DNA of 64,000 nt from Orobanche coerulescens (GCA_033398695.1 CM065814.1:103542501-103606500), one strand, 5' to 3'; positions 1 to 11,875 are shown, numbered from the stretch's first letter. Numbers and translations: made by a program. The notes: generated by a model not told the origin, from the letters alone.

Positions 1-324
1 TTATGAATCTCGTTCGAAACTGTCGTTTCGTGTTTTCCGCAAGTCCGTTTAGCCTTGTTAGACGTGTTGTGAACTTCGGTTTGATTATTTGATCATGTAT
101 CGTGGTTTTTCGGACGTTCGGGCTATTTTGTAATTTCCCAAAGTTTTGGGTATTTATTTTCATACTCATTTTTAACCACCTCCAAGTTGTCGGAATCGCA
201 TGTTTGTTTAGCGCTTTCATTTGTTGTTGAGAACTCTTCATTAGAACTATGTCGCACCTTTCGAGTCGTCGCATTTTGAGGTTGTTCGGAACTGATCGGG
301 CAGCAGAAGGAATCTGCTGCCAGA

Positions 325-415
325 ATGCAGCGCGTTATGGCCATAATGGCCATCACGTTATGGCCGTAATGGCCAGCATATTATGGCCGTAATGGACATG
401 ATGTCACATCCGTAA
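325..415. repeat. CpG-palindrome cluster in E1 LTR copy 1
   Basis: Three or four decayed copies of a 12-bp palindrome related to TTACGGCCGTAA lie in about 90 bp (ttatggccataa, ttatggccgtaa). Compared with 4272-4345 and 11813-11875, most differences are C to T or G to A at CpG. Confidence 0.7.
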
Positions 416-982
416 CAAGGGCCTGTATTTCAGTCAGCGGGCAGTGTTATTTCAGAACAGTTTTACTCTTTTCCTTCCTCACGCGACGGGCAGAGTCTTG
501 AGGCGATTTCAGGGGGATTCTGCATGGGAATTCATTAATCTTTCATCCTACAACATTATCATCAAGGTCTTGGTGTAGATTAACAACATCAAGTCATCCT
601 TTTCCCCTTGAATCGAGGTAATCATCCTAGAACCCTATTTTGAGAATAATTGGGGTTTGTCTTGATTTCGTGATTTTAATCCGAAATTGTTGGTTCCCTT
701 GTTGTTATCTAGTCATGTCGATCATAACCCATGGTTGGAATTCCGTTTTTCACGAATTATCGAGTCGATTCGTGTTCTTGGCTGTTTTGGGGGAAACCCT
801 TGAACTTTCGTCATTTGACCCTCTAATTCGGCGGCTTTGAATCGTGCTGTGGAATTTATTTTCATTGTTGTTATTGTCATTCGTAGTTTATCCTCGCGGG
901 TTATCGTTCGGAGGAGTCGGCGGGTTCGTGGACGGTTCGGGTCTCCTCACTCCGGTCGATTCTCCGCGTTTGTAACTATCCG

Positions 983-998
983 AGGCAAGTATCTTGCC
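983..998 (+). other. Conserved GGCAAG-tat-CTTGCC stem in LTR
   Basis: A six-base-pair perfect inverted repeat with a 3-nt loop. The same site occurs at 4909-4923 and 12446-12460 in the other E1 LTRs, and related forms occur in the LTRs of E2, E3 and E4. Confidence 0.6.
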
Positions 999-1429
999 CA
1001 TACATTTCGTATTTCGTAGACATATTCATTGGTATTGGAACCAAAATTACAATTTGGTTGTTTTAATGAACTTTTAAAAGGATCGATATGTTCTCGATAA
1101 TTGTGTCTTTCAAAAGATAACTCTTATGCTTCGTGGATTAATGTGTTTTCGGAATATATGCATTAGTTTCGTACGTTGGAAGATATTAAACATATTTTAG
1201 TGAATTTAGTATCGCGACGCGTCGTCTGAGGTGTCGGTCGTGATTAGTATCGAGGTGCAGCCATCATCTTCATGCGAACTGTGGATGTAAGTCTCCCTAT
1301 TTTGCTGTGTCTCGTGTTATACGAGTTTGCGTGATTTTGTGTTATCGTGAGGAGTTTAAATATGAATTGTGAATATGTAATCCATGCTTGTTGATTCTCG
1401 TGTTGTGCTGGGATGAAGAGCGGTGCCGG

Positions 1430-1472
1430 TGTATGTATATATATGTATGTATAAATGTATATATATATATAT
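1430..1472. repeat. (TA)n-rich microsatellite in E1 internal region 1
   Basis: A tat/ata repeat inside non-coding internal sequence. The second internal region carries a shorter version at about 6966-6990, so length has changed since duplication. Confidence 0.8.
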
Positions 1473-2271
1473 ATATCCTTGTATAAACCGTTTTACAGGA
1501 GTAATGTTTTGGTGTGGTTACTCAATGAAGGTTTATCAGCGTGATATTTTAATGATTTTAACTGTTTTGGGAAGTCACATAAATTTTATTTTAGAACATC
1601 CTTCAGGAAAGGAAAGAGTTTGATTTTCGAATGATGACCTCGAGACCAAAATTTTTTTGAAACTCAAACTACTTATATTTTATTTTCATTTTGCATTGCA
1701 AATTTTCAAATTTTGATTACTAAAACTCAAATGAGGTCTATCAAAATTTACTTGAGATGTGACTTTCGCTTTCACCTTTTCGACTTCATAAAATTCCAGT
1801 AAAAAGATATGTGGTAATGATGTTGTTGTCGTTTCGGCTATAATGCCCCGAGTTGTGATTAAAGTGGTGGCATGAAGGCTGAGTCGTGCGTTATGCATTC
1901 GACGAGGTAGTTCTCTGGACCGAGAGTTGGGAATTCGGTTTGGAACGTTAGTTAACTTTTGATGTTTATTTGTGTAATGTTATAAGTATGTGAACTGTTG
2001 GCGTTTGGATTTGTACGCTGTTGTTCATTCGTAACCTCCGGTCTAGTACTGTTGGAAGGTGATTATGAATGGATTACCAAAATTGCGCAGTTAGCGCACG
2101 CCATCTCTTGTCATGGAGCGCGCTTTCTAGCTGGGCAAAAGTTTTAGACTGCATTTTGCCGTTAGGACAAATTTTTACAGTCGATCGCCTATGAGTGGAT
2201 TTCATGTGTGCAGTAATATTGTTGTGTGTGATTATGTGACTTTCGTTGCGTTAGGTTGTTGCTTGATTAAT

Positions 2272-3026
2272 ATGCCGATGGGCAGAGGTCGTGGTCGCAA
2301 CTGTGGTACAGATGGCCACGGGGATCAGGAGCGGGATCAAGAGGATGTTGACGGGAACGATATTGGTATGGATGTTGGTACATATTGCAACAAGTAGCAG
2401 CACGGTTAACTCAATTGACCCAGGCGGTTCAACGCAACACTGATGCGATTCAGAAGATCGTGGCAAACATATGGCTCCGAGAAGTAGTTAGCATGAAACC
2501 TCCTCGATTTGTTGGTGTGGAGGATGCATTGGGTTGGGATGGTTGGCTCCTTCAACTGGAAAAGATATTCGAGTCTATTGATTGTCCCGAAGATCAGAAG
2601 GTTCCTATTGCTCAATACCTTCTTAGTGAAGATGCTGCTCATTGGTGGGAAGATGTCAAACCTCGAAATCGTTTCGTCATGTCGGCGGAGTTCTGAGAAA
2701 TTCTGTAAGCTGGGTTTCGTCTAGAACCGACTAGAAAGCTGAGGAAGTTGGATGACGTTGTGGTTAGTGCTGGAGTTGGTAGTTCGGGATTGCAACGTCG
2801 TAGTCTTTCCGCTGTGAAGCTCCATCGCTCGATGCATGAGACTAAGAGTTCCAAGACATCTACTTTGACTCCTGGTGAAGCTATGAGGTGTTTTAACTGC
2901 AATGTATCGGGACATGTTTGTGCACATTGTCTTTCTCCGCCAGTAACGTGTTACAAGTGCGGACTCAAAGGACACAGGGTTCAGTTTAGCGAATTGGTCG
3001 TCGAGCCTTCCAAGGCACGAACTTGA
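2272..3026 (+). pseudogene. gag: E1 gag remnant with CCHC zinc knuckles (internal region 1)
   Basis: Gag is the structural protein that coats retrotransposon RNA in virus-like particles. The reading frame opens at 2272 with a Gly/Arg-rich N-terminus (GRGRGRN). It shifts near 2380, where the second internal copy has one extra base, and then encodes a retrotransposon-gag domain segment (PPRFVG, WLLQLEKIF, AHWWEDV) to a stop at 2694-2696. The domain's C-terminal half is missing. A downstream frame (about 2748-3026) carries two knuckle-like motifs, CFNCNVSGHVCAHC and CYKCGLKGHR; the first departs from CX2CX4HX4C and the second has lost its last Cys. No protease or polymerase follows. The same gag type occurs at 24026-25290. 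It is broken and non-functional as it stands. Confidence 0.8.
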
Positions 3027-3767
3027 GCACTTATGTCAAGATCGACTCTGAGGAGCACTTGAGGGGTATAGTCTACCAGCTGTATGTTATGTTATCTCCT
3101 TCCTTTGTCGTTTCGAATTTCGGGGATAAACCTCTTTTATGAGAGGCGGATCAGATTGTTGAACTTCTATATTTTCGACTCTATCGATTTGTTTGCGTTC
3201 ATTGCTATTTTCTGAACTTGTTTAATCCTTTGCTTTTTGTTGTTCGAATGAGTTGTGGTATTGTTTCGGATTAATCTGTTTGCCGTTGTGACTTTTCCCG
3301 AATTTGGTTCCATGCCTATGAATCTTATGTGAATACATATCTTGCCGTCCTTACCAGATCACCTATTATATCGAATCGAGGTGTGAACTTCGGAGGAGTT
3401 GTTTGATTCTTGTTGTTCGTCGTGATTCGAATATGATTGTTCGACCGTTGTTGTCTCAGTCGCTGTGGTCCGATCATTTGTTGTTCGATTTTTGCTGATC
3501 TCGTATCGTGATCTTTTGAGCGTTCAGATCACTTCGTAATTTCCTTAAGTTCGGGAAATTAGATTCGTATTCGACCTTCCAAACCTTGGGTGGGGTAATT
3601 TTTGTTATCGTTCTGGTATAGCGATATGAATGGTAGCAGTTGCGTGCTGTATGTGAGTCGTTTCAAGTCGTCGACAACGGATAGCGTGTAATATCTTAGT
3701 TTGTTTTGTGTTGTTCATTCTATGCTTTAAGTTTTGGGGACGAAATTTCTTTTAAGGGGGAGTAGAA
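3026..3767 (+). other. E1 internal region 1, 3' non-coding part with polypurine tract
   Basis: There is no supported coding sequence here, although pol would be expected. The last bases are a purine-rich tract (aagggggagtag, 3754-3765) directly before the LTR start TGTAATACCC at 3768, a plus-strand primer site. Confidence 0.75.
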
Positions 3768-4271
3768 TGTAATACCCGCAGTATCGATTTTCGGTAATTT
3801 TCTTTTTTTGGGCGGAAGTCTATTTTAACAGCTCGCTTCTGACCGTTCCTTCATTCTGAGAATGATTAATTCTGTACTTTTCGACATCCGAGTTCGTTTC
3901 GGTGTTGCTTTGCTGAGTTCCATGCTTTTTGGGCGACTTTTCCGCATTTGAGTTCGATTCTTACGAATCTCGTTCGAAACTGTCGTTTTGTGTTTTCGGC
4001 AAGTCCGTTTAGCCTTGTTAGACGTGTTGTGAACTTCGGTTTGGTTATTCGATCATGTATCGTGATTTTTCGGACGTTCGGGCCGTTTTGTAATTTCCCA
4101 AAGTTTTGGGTATTTATTTTCATACTCATTTTTAACCACCTCTGAGTTGTCGGAATCACATGTTTGATTCGTTGTTGAGAACTCTTCATTAGCGCTATGT
4201 CGCACCTTTCGGGTCGTCGCATTTTGAGGTTGTTCGGAACTGATCGGGCAGCAGAAGGAATCTACTGCCAG

Positions 4272-4345
4272 AATGCATCACGTTACGGCCGTAATGGCCA
4301 GCATATTACGGCTGTAATGGACATGATGTTACGGCCGTAATAAGG
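4272..4345. repeat. CpG-palindrome cluster in E1 LTR copy 2
   Basis: It contains two intact TTACGGCCGTAA-type palindromes and a variant (ttacggctgtaa). This is the least decayed of the three E1 clusters. Confidence 0.75.
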
Positions 4346-6199
4346 GCCTGTATTTCAGTCAGCGGGCAGTAGTATTTCAGAACAGTTTTACTCTTTTCCT
4401 TCCTCACGCGACGGGCAGAGTTTTGAGGTGATTCCAGGGCGATTCTTCACGGGAATTCATCAATCTTTCATCCTACAACATTATTATCAAGGTCTTGATG
4501 TAGATTAACAACATCAAGTCATCCTTTTCCCCTTGAATCGAGGTAATCATCCTAAAACCCTATTTCGGGAATAATTGGGGCTTGTTTTGATTACGTGATT
4601 TTAATCCAAAATTGTTGGTTCCCTTGTTGTTATCTAGTCATGTCGATCATAAGCCATGGTTGGAATTCCATTTTTCACGAATTATCGAGTCGATTCTTTT
4701 TCTTGGCCGTTTTGGGGGAAACCCTTCAGCTTTCGTCATTTGACCCTCTAATTCGGCGGCTTTGAGTCGTGCTGTGGAATTTATTTTCATTGTTGTTATT
4801 GTCATTCGTAGTTTATCATCGCGGGTTATCGTTCGGCGGAGTCGGCGGGTTCGTGGACGGTTCGGGTCTCCTCACTTCGGTCGATTCTCCGCGTTTGTAA
4901 CTATCCGAGGCAAGTATCTTGCCCATACATTTCGTGTTTCGTAGAAGTATTCATTGGGATTGGAACTAAAATTACAATTTGGTTGTTTTAACGAACTTTT
5001 AAAAGGATCGATATGTTCTCGATAATTGTGTCTTTCAAAAGATAACTCTTATGCTTCGTGGATTAATATGTTTTCGGAATATATGCATTAGTTTCGTATG
5101 TTGGAAGATATTAAACATATTTTAGTGAATTTAGTAGACCGTAATTATTTGCCGAGGATTGTGTGTTGAGATGTGTAATTGTACGGGGAATATGTGACGT
5201 TGTGTGATATTAATTGTTACTTCTTCGTAAGGAGGTTGGGACACTTGGTGTTGTTTGGCATTGGTATTGCTTGTTGTTGTGTGACATTGATTGTGAGTAT
5301 ACGTCGACTAAAGTGGCCATTCTAGCGAAGTACCTAGCATTTGTTTGCATATTCTAGTATTTGAACTATGGCTTCCCGTGGCGTTGGGGATGATTATGTA
5401 TGTTCACCTAGGGATGGTCCGACGGGGCCTCTAGGGATACGTATTGTCGTGTGTGTGCATATTATGAACTAGGATTAACCACCCAGGGATGTCCGACGGG
5501 GCTCTGCGGGGTGCGGTGGCCGTGAGTCTCGTACCAACGGTTAACTTTGAAATGTTTTGTTGGAGAACTTGATTTTTGGTACATGGTTCATCTGATTAGA
5601 ATGGCAGTTCAAATGGTATTGTACTTGGCTGGAATGGCACCAGTAAATGTGTTGTGTGTGTGAGTCGTCCCTTGGCTGTGATAATTTGGTATGGGTACGC
5701 GAGTCCTGTGGTTGCTCTGTGAATTGTAACTCTGTGGTGTGTCGAGTTCGACCGTATGGTTAAGTTGCAAGTGGTGCTCTATGATGTCGTACTGTGAGAC
5801 TGTTGTCATGGTAATGTTTGACACGGTGTAGTTTCCGCCGGGTTATTCTTGCGAGTATGTGATGTGGATGATTTGGGCGTGGACCCCCCGTGTTTGTGTT
5901 TGGAATGTTATGATTGGGTCGTGGACCCTGTATTTTGCTATCGGAATCGTATTTTTGCAATAAATAATTTTTGAGATGTGCCCCTGAGTGTTTCGAAAGG
6001 CTTGAAAATTCTTAAACCCCAAATGTTTTCAAAACTCCCGAGATCGTAAAATGTTCTGTAAGATGTATAATGGTTTTATTCCTATTTTTCATAAATCAAC
6101 TGTTTTGATCAAGCGAGTTATCTCGAGGAGTATATTCACGATTATTATTGTTCTTGGAGTATGTTGTGTATGGCTTGTATTTGTGTTTTATACTTGCAC

Positions 6200-6263
6200 T
6201 AGCAAAACAGTGGAGTTTTGCTAACCCCCGAGTATTCTGGGGGTGGATGTCTGTATTGCGTCC
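6200..6263 (+). other. Three-hairpin chain near LTR 3' end (E1 copy 2)
   Basis: Three adjacent inverted repeats can be read by eye. Hairpin I is TAGCAAAAC/GTTTTGCTA with a 6-nt loop; hairpin II is ACCCCC/GGGGGT; hairpin III is GGATGT/GCGTCC with two G-U pairs. All lie about 370-435 bp before the LTR end. Equivalent chains occur at 13738-13801, 23411-23458, 30811-30858, 35753-35787, 40336-40400 and 45953-46018. The position suggests the R/U5 leader of the genomic RNA; function is unknown. Confidence 0.6.
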
Positions 6264-6640
6264 AGGTACTCGTAGATTGCTGGAGAGCAATTCACGGGTT
6301 CGTTACGAAGGATGATGGAAGGCGACGATACTAATCACATGAAGACCTGTGTCGAGTATTTAGTGAAGTCCTGTTGTTTTGTCTTTTCATTGTGGTATTT
6401 TCTGTTCTATGGAAATGTCGATGTATTCTAACCCCTGCGTGGGTATGAGTTGTGAGAAAGAGTAATGTATGTTTGATGTGTATGTTGTGGTAAAAGACCA
6501 AATCGGTCTAATGGTTCGTTATTCAGCCATGTCGGCATGTATTGTGTTGTTGTGTTTTCTGTATTTAGCCTGGTAGATCCTCACGGAGAGGGTCTGCGGC
6601 GCTGTAACATTCTCGAATGGTTTGGGGGTGTTACAGAATA

Positions 6641-6652
6641 TGGTATCAGAGC
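6641..6652 (+). other. Primer-binding site (tRNA-iMet type), E1
   Basis: TGGTATCAGAGC lies five bases after the LTR end at 6635. This is the usual plant retrotransposon site complementary to the 3' end of initiator tRNA-Met. It fixes the element as plus-stranded. Confidence 0.92.
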
Positions 6653-7782
6653 TTAGGTTGCGGAAACCTAGGCTTTCGGGTCGAGTTTTGTGTTGTCGGG
6701 CCTTGTCTTGTCTTGTCTTGTCAGATTTTGTCTGACTGAGTCATGTCGCAAAACGTCGTCTGAGGTGTCAGTCGTGATTAGTATCGAGGTGCAGCCATCA
6801 TCTTCGTGCGAACTGTGGATGTAAGTCTCCCTACTTTGCTGTGTCTCGTGTTATACGAGTTTGCGTGATTTTGTGTTATCATGAGGAGTTTAAATATGAA
6901 TTGTGAATATGTAATCCATGTTTGTTGATTCTCGTGTTGTGCTAGGATGAAGAGCGGTTCCGGTGTATGTATATATATATATATATATCCTTGTATAAAC
7001 CATTTTACAGGAGTAATGTTTTGGTGTGGTTACTCAATGAAGGTTTATCAGCGTGATATTTTAATGACTTTAACTGTTTTGGGAAGTCACGTAAATTTTA
7101 TTTTAGAACATCCTTCAGGAAAGGAAAGAGTTTGATTTTCGAATGATGACTCAAGACCAAATTTTTTTTGAGAACTCAAACTACTTATATTTTATTTTCA
7201 TTTTGCATTGCAAATTTTCAAATTTTGATTTCTAAAACTCAAATGAGGTCTATCAAAATTTACTTGAGATGTGTCTTTCGCTTTCAACTTTTCGACTTCA
7301 TAAAATTCCAGTAAAAAGATATGTGGTAATGATGTTGTTGTCGTTTTGGCTATAATGCCCCGAGTTGTGATTAAAGTGGTGGTGTGACACTGAGTCGTGC
7401 GTTATGCATTCGACGAGGTAGTTCTCTGGACCGAGAGGTGGGAATTCGGTTTGGAATGTTAGTTAACTTTTGATGGTTATTCGTGTAATGTTATAAGTAT
7501 GTGAACTGTTGGCGTTTGGATTTGTACGCTGTTGTTTATTCGTAACCTCCGGTCTAGTACTGTTGGAGGGTGATTATGAATGGATTACCAAAATTGCGCA
7601 GTTAGCGCACGCCATATCTTGTCATGGAGCGCGCTTTCTAGCTGGGCAAAAGTTTTAGACTGCATTTTGCCGTTAGGACAAATTTTTACAGTCGATCACC
7701 TGTGAGTGGATTTCATGTGTGCAGTAATATTGTTGTGTGTGATTATGTGACTTTCATTGCGTTAGGTTTTTGCTTGATTAAT

Positions 7783-8110
7783 ATGCCGATGGGCAAAGGT
7801 CGTGGTCGCAACTGTGGTACAGATGGCCACGGGGATCAGGAGTGGGATCGAGAGGATGTTGCCGGGAACGATATTGGTATGGATGTTGCTACCATATTGC
7901 AACAAGTAGCAGCACGGTTGACTCAGTTGACCCTGGCGGTTCAATGCAACACTGATGCGATTCAGAAGATCGGGACATGTTCGTGCACATTGTCCTTCTC
8001 CGCCAGTAACGTGTTACAAGTGCGGACTCAAGGGACACCGGGTTCAGTTTTGCGAATTGTTTGCCGAGCTTTCCAAGGCACAGACTTGAGCACTGATTTC
8101 AGGATAGACT
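7783..8110 (+). pseudogene. gag: E1 gag remnant (internal region 2) with 449-bp deletion
   Basis: This copy starts like the gag at 2272 but stays in frame through the Gln-rich helix (about 7890-7970). At 7969-7972 it jumps from the equivalent of 2457 to that of 2906, deleting the gag domain. The repeat ATCG is present at both deletion ends, which suggests microhomology-mediated loss. The knuckle codons (VTCYKCGLKGHR-like) then lie in another frame, so no gag could be made. Like its sister it lacks pol. Confidence 0.75.
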
Positions 8111-8331
8111 CTGAGGAGCACTTGAGGGGTATAGTCTACCAGCTGTATGTTATGTTATTTTCTTGCTTTGTCGTTTCGAATTTCGGGGATAAACCTCTTT
8201 TTTGAGAGGCGGATCAGATTGTTGAACTTCTGTATTTTCGACTCTATCGATTTGTTTGCGTTCATTGATATTTTCTGAACTTGTTCTATCCTTTGCTTTT
8301 TGTTGTTCGAATGAGTTGTGGTATTGTTTCG

Positions 8332-9111
8332 CACTACAAAAAAAACAGTTTTTACCAATGCCATTTACCGACGCCCGTACCCGCCGTTGTTAAACTTATA
8401 ATTTACCGACGCCCGTTATTTAATTGATTTGCCGACGACCGGTTCGCAGACTTATTTTTTTTCTTTTTTTTCACATTTACCGACGCCATTACCGACGCCA
8501 TTTTGGCGTTGGTAAAATTTTTTAATTATCTTTTTTTCTTTTTTCACAAATAACGACGCCGTTTACCGACGCCATTTACCAACGCCTTTACCGACGCCAT
8601 TTTGGCGTTGGTAAAATTTTTTTTTATTTTTTTTATTTTTTTTAATTTACCGACGCCATTTACGTCATTACCGACGCCATTTCGGCGTCGGTAAATTTTT
8701 TACGCTATCCCGCATCGAAAAAACAGTAGTGTTTTTTCTGATTTATAAACCAAAATCCTTCTCAATCATTTGAAATTGAATGGAGCCCGAACCTGAACCG
8801 TCCGGACCCGGACCCGACCCGCCCGGACCTGGACCTGACCGAACCTGACCCGCCTGAGCGACGCCTGAGCCCGGACGTGACCCGCCTGAGCCCTGACCTG
8901 ACTTTTTTTAGAATTTTTTTTTAATTTAACGACGCCAAAAATGGCGTCGGTAAATGGCGGCGTCGGTAATGGCGTCGGTAAAAAATTACCGTCGAGCGTT
9001 TTTCCAACAGCGGATTGCCGTCGGTAGTGGTGTCGGTAATTTTTTTACCGACGCCATTTTCTGTTTTACCAACGGCGTTTGGCGTCGGTAAAAACTGTTT
9101 TTTTTGTAGTG
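8332..9111. mobile_element. Non-autonomous CACTA-type (EnSpm) DNA transposon, 780 bp
   Basis: The ends are CACTACAAAAAAAACAG and its exact inverse; the terminal inverted repeats match for about 25 bp, and the element is flanked by a 3-bp target duplication TCG (8329-8331 and 9112-9114). The homologous internal region at about 3268 lacks it, giving an empty-site comparison. The interior is dense in direct and inverted subterminal repeats of a TTTACCGACGCC motif, as expected for CACTA transposase binding. A GC-rich middle (about 8780-8900, ccggacccg/ctgaccc repeats) has no coding capacity. It would need a transposase from elsewhere. Confidence 0.93.
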
Positions 9112-9692
9112 TCGGCTTAATCTATTTGTCGTTGTAACTTTTCCCGAATTTGGTTCCATGCCTATGAATCTTATGTGAATGCATATCTTGCCATCCTTAC
9201 CAGATCACCTATTGTATCGAGTCGAGGTGTGAACTTTAGAGGAGTTGTTTGATTCTTGTTGTTCGTCGTGATTCGAGTATGACTGTTCGACCGTTGTTGT
9301 CTCAGTCACTGTGGTCCGATCGTTAGTTGTCCGATTTTTGTTGATATCGTATCGTGATCTTTTGAGCGTTCAGATCACTTCGTAATATCCTTAAGTCCGG
9401 GAAATTAGCTTCGTATTCGACCTTCCAAACCTTGGGTGGGTAATTTTGCATCTTTCAGTAATTAACTCGCATTCTGATTGCTGTACTGCTTGGGTTGGTC
9501 AACCGTATTGATTTTTATTCGTTGTATTTTGTTATCGTTCTAGTATAGCGATATGAATGGTAGCAGTTGCGTGCTGTATGTGAGCCGTTACAAGTCATCG
9601 ACAACGGATAGCGTGTAATATCTTAGTTTGTTTTGTGTTGTTCATTCTATCTTTAAGTTTCGGGGACGAAACTTCTTTTATGGGGGGTAGTA
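9112..9692 (+). other. E1 internal region 2, 3' non-coding part with polypurine tract
   Basis: This is collinear with 3270-3767, with a small extra stretch at about 9445-9530. No gene is seen. A G-rich tract (tggggggtag, 9681-9690) precedes the LTR start at 9693. Confidence 0.75.
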
Positions 9693-10115
9693 TGTAATAC
9701 CCGCAGTATCGATTTTCGGTAATTTTTTTTGGGCGGAAGTCCGTTTTAACGGCTCGCTTGTGACCGTTCCGTCATTCTGAGAATGTTTCACTCTTTACTT
9801 TTCGACATCCGAGTTCGTTTCAGTGTCGCTTTGCTGAGTTCCGTGTTTTTTGGGCGACTTTTCCGTATTTGAGTTCGATTCTTACGAATCTCGTTTGAAA
9901 CTGTCGTTTCGTGTTTTCCGCAAGTCCGTTTAGCCTTGTTAGACGTGTTGTGAACTTCAGTTTGGTTATTCGATCATCTATCGTGATTTTTCGGACGTTC
10001 GGGCCGTTTTGTAATTTCCCAAAGTTTTGGGTGATTATTTTCATACTTATTTTTAACCACCTCCGAGTTGTCGGAATTGCATGTTTGTTTAGCGATTTCA
10101 TTTTTTGTTGAGAAC

Positions 10116-11708
10116 CAATTTGGTTTCATGCCGGGGAGGTCCACGACTGAGTCCATTCATCTCGTCAGACGCCTTATGGAGAAGTTTAGAGAGCGGCGTA
10201 AGGACTTCCATTTGGTGTTCATAGATCTAGAGAAGGCTTATAATAGCATTCCGCGCGATGTTATTTGGAGGAGCCTAGTAGAGAGGAGGGTGTCGTTGTC
10301 GTACGTTAGGGCGATCCAAGACATGTACTCCCAAGCTAGGACGTGCGTTAGAACCCCAGTTGGTGACACCCAGTATTTCCCGGTTGAGATAGGGCTACAC
10401 CAGGGGTCGGCGCTAAGCCCTCTTCTCTTCGCTCTAATCCTTGACATCATTTCGCGGGGGATTCAAGATGGAGTCCCGTAGTGCATGCTTTTTGCTGACG
10501 ATATTGTGTTAGTGGCGGAGTCAAGGAGAGAGGTGAACTCGAAGTTGTAGCTTTGGAGGTCTAAGTTAGAATCCCAGGGCTTGCGTGTGAGCCGGTCTAA
10601 GACCGAGTATCTCTGGTGTAACTTTAGTGGTGAGGCCAACGAGGAAGATGTAGAGGTAATGATTGCGGATCAGATCGTACCCCGTACGGATAAGTTCAAG
10701 TATTTGGGTTGGATCATTCAGAAGGAAGGTGAGTGTGAAGATGATGTCACTCGTCGCATCAAGGCGGGGTGGCCAAGGTGGAGAGCAGCGACAGGGGTCC
10801 TGTGCGACAAGAAAGTCCCTCTAAAGTTGAAGGGTAAATTCTATAGAGTGGCAATCCGACCTGCAATGTTGTATGGCTCCGAATGTTGGGCGATGAAGAA
10901 GTCGCTTGAGATAAAGTTGGAAATGGCTGAAATGAGAATGTTACGTTGGTCGTGTGGTCGCACAATGTTAGATAGAATCGTGAATGGGGTTTTCAGGAAC
11001 GCACTGGAAGTGGCGCCCATTTCAGCTAAAGTTAGGGAAGGGAGATTGAGATGGTTTGGCCACGTCCGCAGGAGGCAGGCATCTGCTCCAGTGAGGAGGG
11101 TCGAGAGTTTATTGGTTGTCGGGGAGAGGAGGAGAGGCAGACCGAGGAGGATGTGGGAGGAGCAGCTGAGATTAGATTTGAAGGCCTTAAACCTTTCCGA
11201 GACCATGACTGTTGATAGGTGCGCTTGGAGGCGCCAGATCAGAGTTGTGGATTCTTTTGTAGGGAGTGGTGCTGTAGTTGAGAGCCTCAGGGTTGGGTTA
11301 TGTCGGTTAGCTTTGAGCTAGAGCATTGCATTTTTTTTTACTTTTATTGTATATTTAATCCTACTGTCTTTGCGTGTGGTGTATTTTTGACAGGGAGTTG
11401 TGCGCAGAGTCAACCTCTCTTCTGTTAGAGCAGCGCTCATCGAGAGTGAAGTAGCCAAATTTCACTTAGGTAAGTCCCTTGTGGATTAAGCCATGGGCTC
11501 AGGTATGGTATCGAGCTTTTTCGAATCATATACTTTCCTTTGTATTTATCACTCAATATTCTGCTGTGCACTAAGCTGGGGGTCTTCACGGAAACAGTCT
11601 CTACCGTAATAAGTAGGTGCATGGTCTGCGTACATCTTACCCTCCCCAGACCCTGCTCTGAGCGGGATATACTGGGTATGTTTTGCTTGGTTTGGTTTGG
11701 TTTATTCG
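10116..11708 (+). mobile_element. 5'-truncated RTE-clade LINE inserted in LTR
   Basis: The insert interrupts the LTR between two copies of ttgttgagaac (10105-10115 and 11709-11719). The duplication may be 16 bp if two mismatches are allowed. It begins inside the reverse transcriptase and ends in a TTGG-rich tail (cttggtttggtttggttt). It has the 3' terminal sequence typical of plant RTE LINEs and the SINEs that share it (gtctgcgtacatcttaccctc). Target-primed insertion explains the 5' truncation and the duplicated flank. Confidence 0.88.
10117..11321 (+). pseudogene. RTE-type LINE reverse transcriptase, C-terminal part
   Basis: This is the reverse transcriptase of a non-LTR retrotransposon, which copies LINE RNA at a nicked target. 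Visible motifs in order are FGFMPGRST (from 10119), DLEKAYN (about 10227), LHQGSALSP (about 10396) and the catalytic FADD (about 10491-10502). A C-terminal region follows with WFGHVRRR and RGRPRR.W, typical of RTE elements. One reading frame covers it all but is interrupted by TAG at 10479-10481, just before FADD, and TAG at 10548-10550. The endonuclease and N-terminal RT are absent because of 5' truncation. It cannot act in its present form. Confidence 0.9.
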
Positions 11709-11812
11709 TTGTTGAGAACTCTTCATTAGCGCTATGTCGCACCTTTCGAGTCGTTGCATTTTGAGGTTGTTCGTAACTGATCGGGCAGCGGAAGGAATCT
11801 GCTGCCAGAATG

Positions 11813-11875
11813 CAGCATGTTACGGCCGTAATGGCCAGCATGTTACGGCTATAATGGACATGATGTTACGTCCGT
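11813..11875. repeat. CpG-palindrome cluster in E1 LTR copy 3
   Basis: Three TTACGGCCGTAA-type sites (ttacggccgtaa, ttacggctataa, ttacgtccgtaa) align with 4272-4345. Confidence 0.7.

Larger units (their letters stand above)
1..1211 (+). repeat. E1 LTR copy 1, cut by window start and 3'-deleted
   Basis: This matches the middle part of the LTRs at 3768-6635 and 9693-14173; position 1 corresponds to about 3962 of the second copy. It stops at about 1211 (gaatttagta), equivalent to about 5146 of copy 2, and joins directly to internal sequence (cgtcgtctgagg). The LTR 3' end, the primer site and the first internal bases, about 1.6 kb in all, are therefore missing. Confidence 0.85.
3768..6635 (+). 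repeat. E1 LTR copy 2 (complete, 2868 bp)
   Basis: It begins TGTAATACCC and ends GGTGTTACA. It has a CpG-palindrome cluster at 4272-4345, the GGCAAG stem at 4909-4923 and a three-hairpin chain at 6200-6263. It serves as 3' LTR for the left unit and 5' LTR for the right unit. Short ORFs inside it are incidental. Confidence 0.92.

Noticed and set aside
837..1019. A 60-codon frame repeated in all three E1 LTRs (also 4762-4944, 12299-12481) and, in related form, antisense at 41655-41867 and 47274-47486
   Set aside because: It follows LTR homology, has no start context or domain, and the conserved parts coincide with the AGGCAAG motif, so it is better explained as non-coding LTR sequence.
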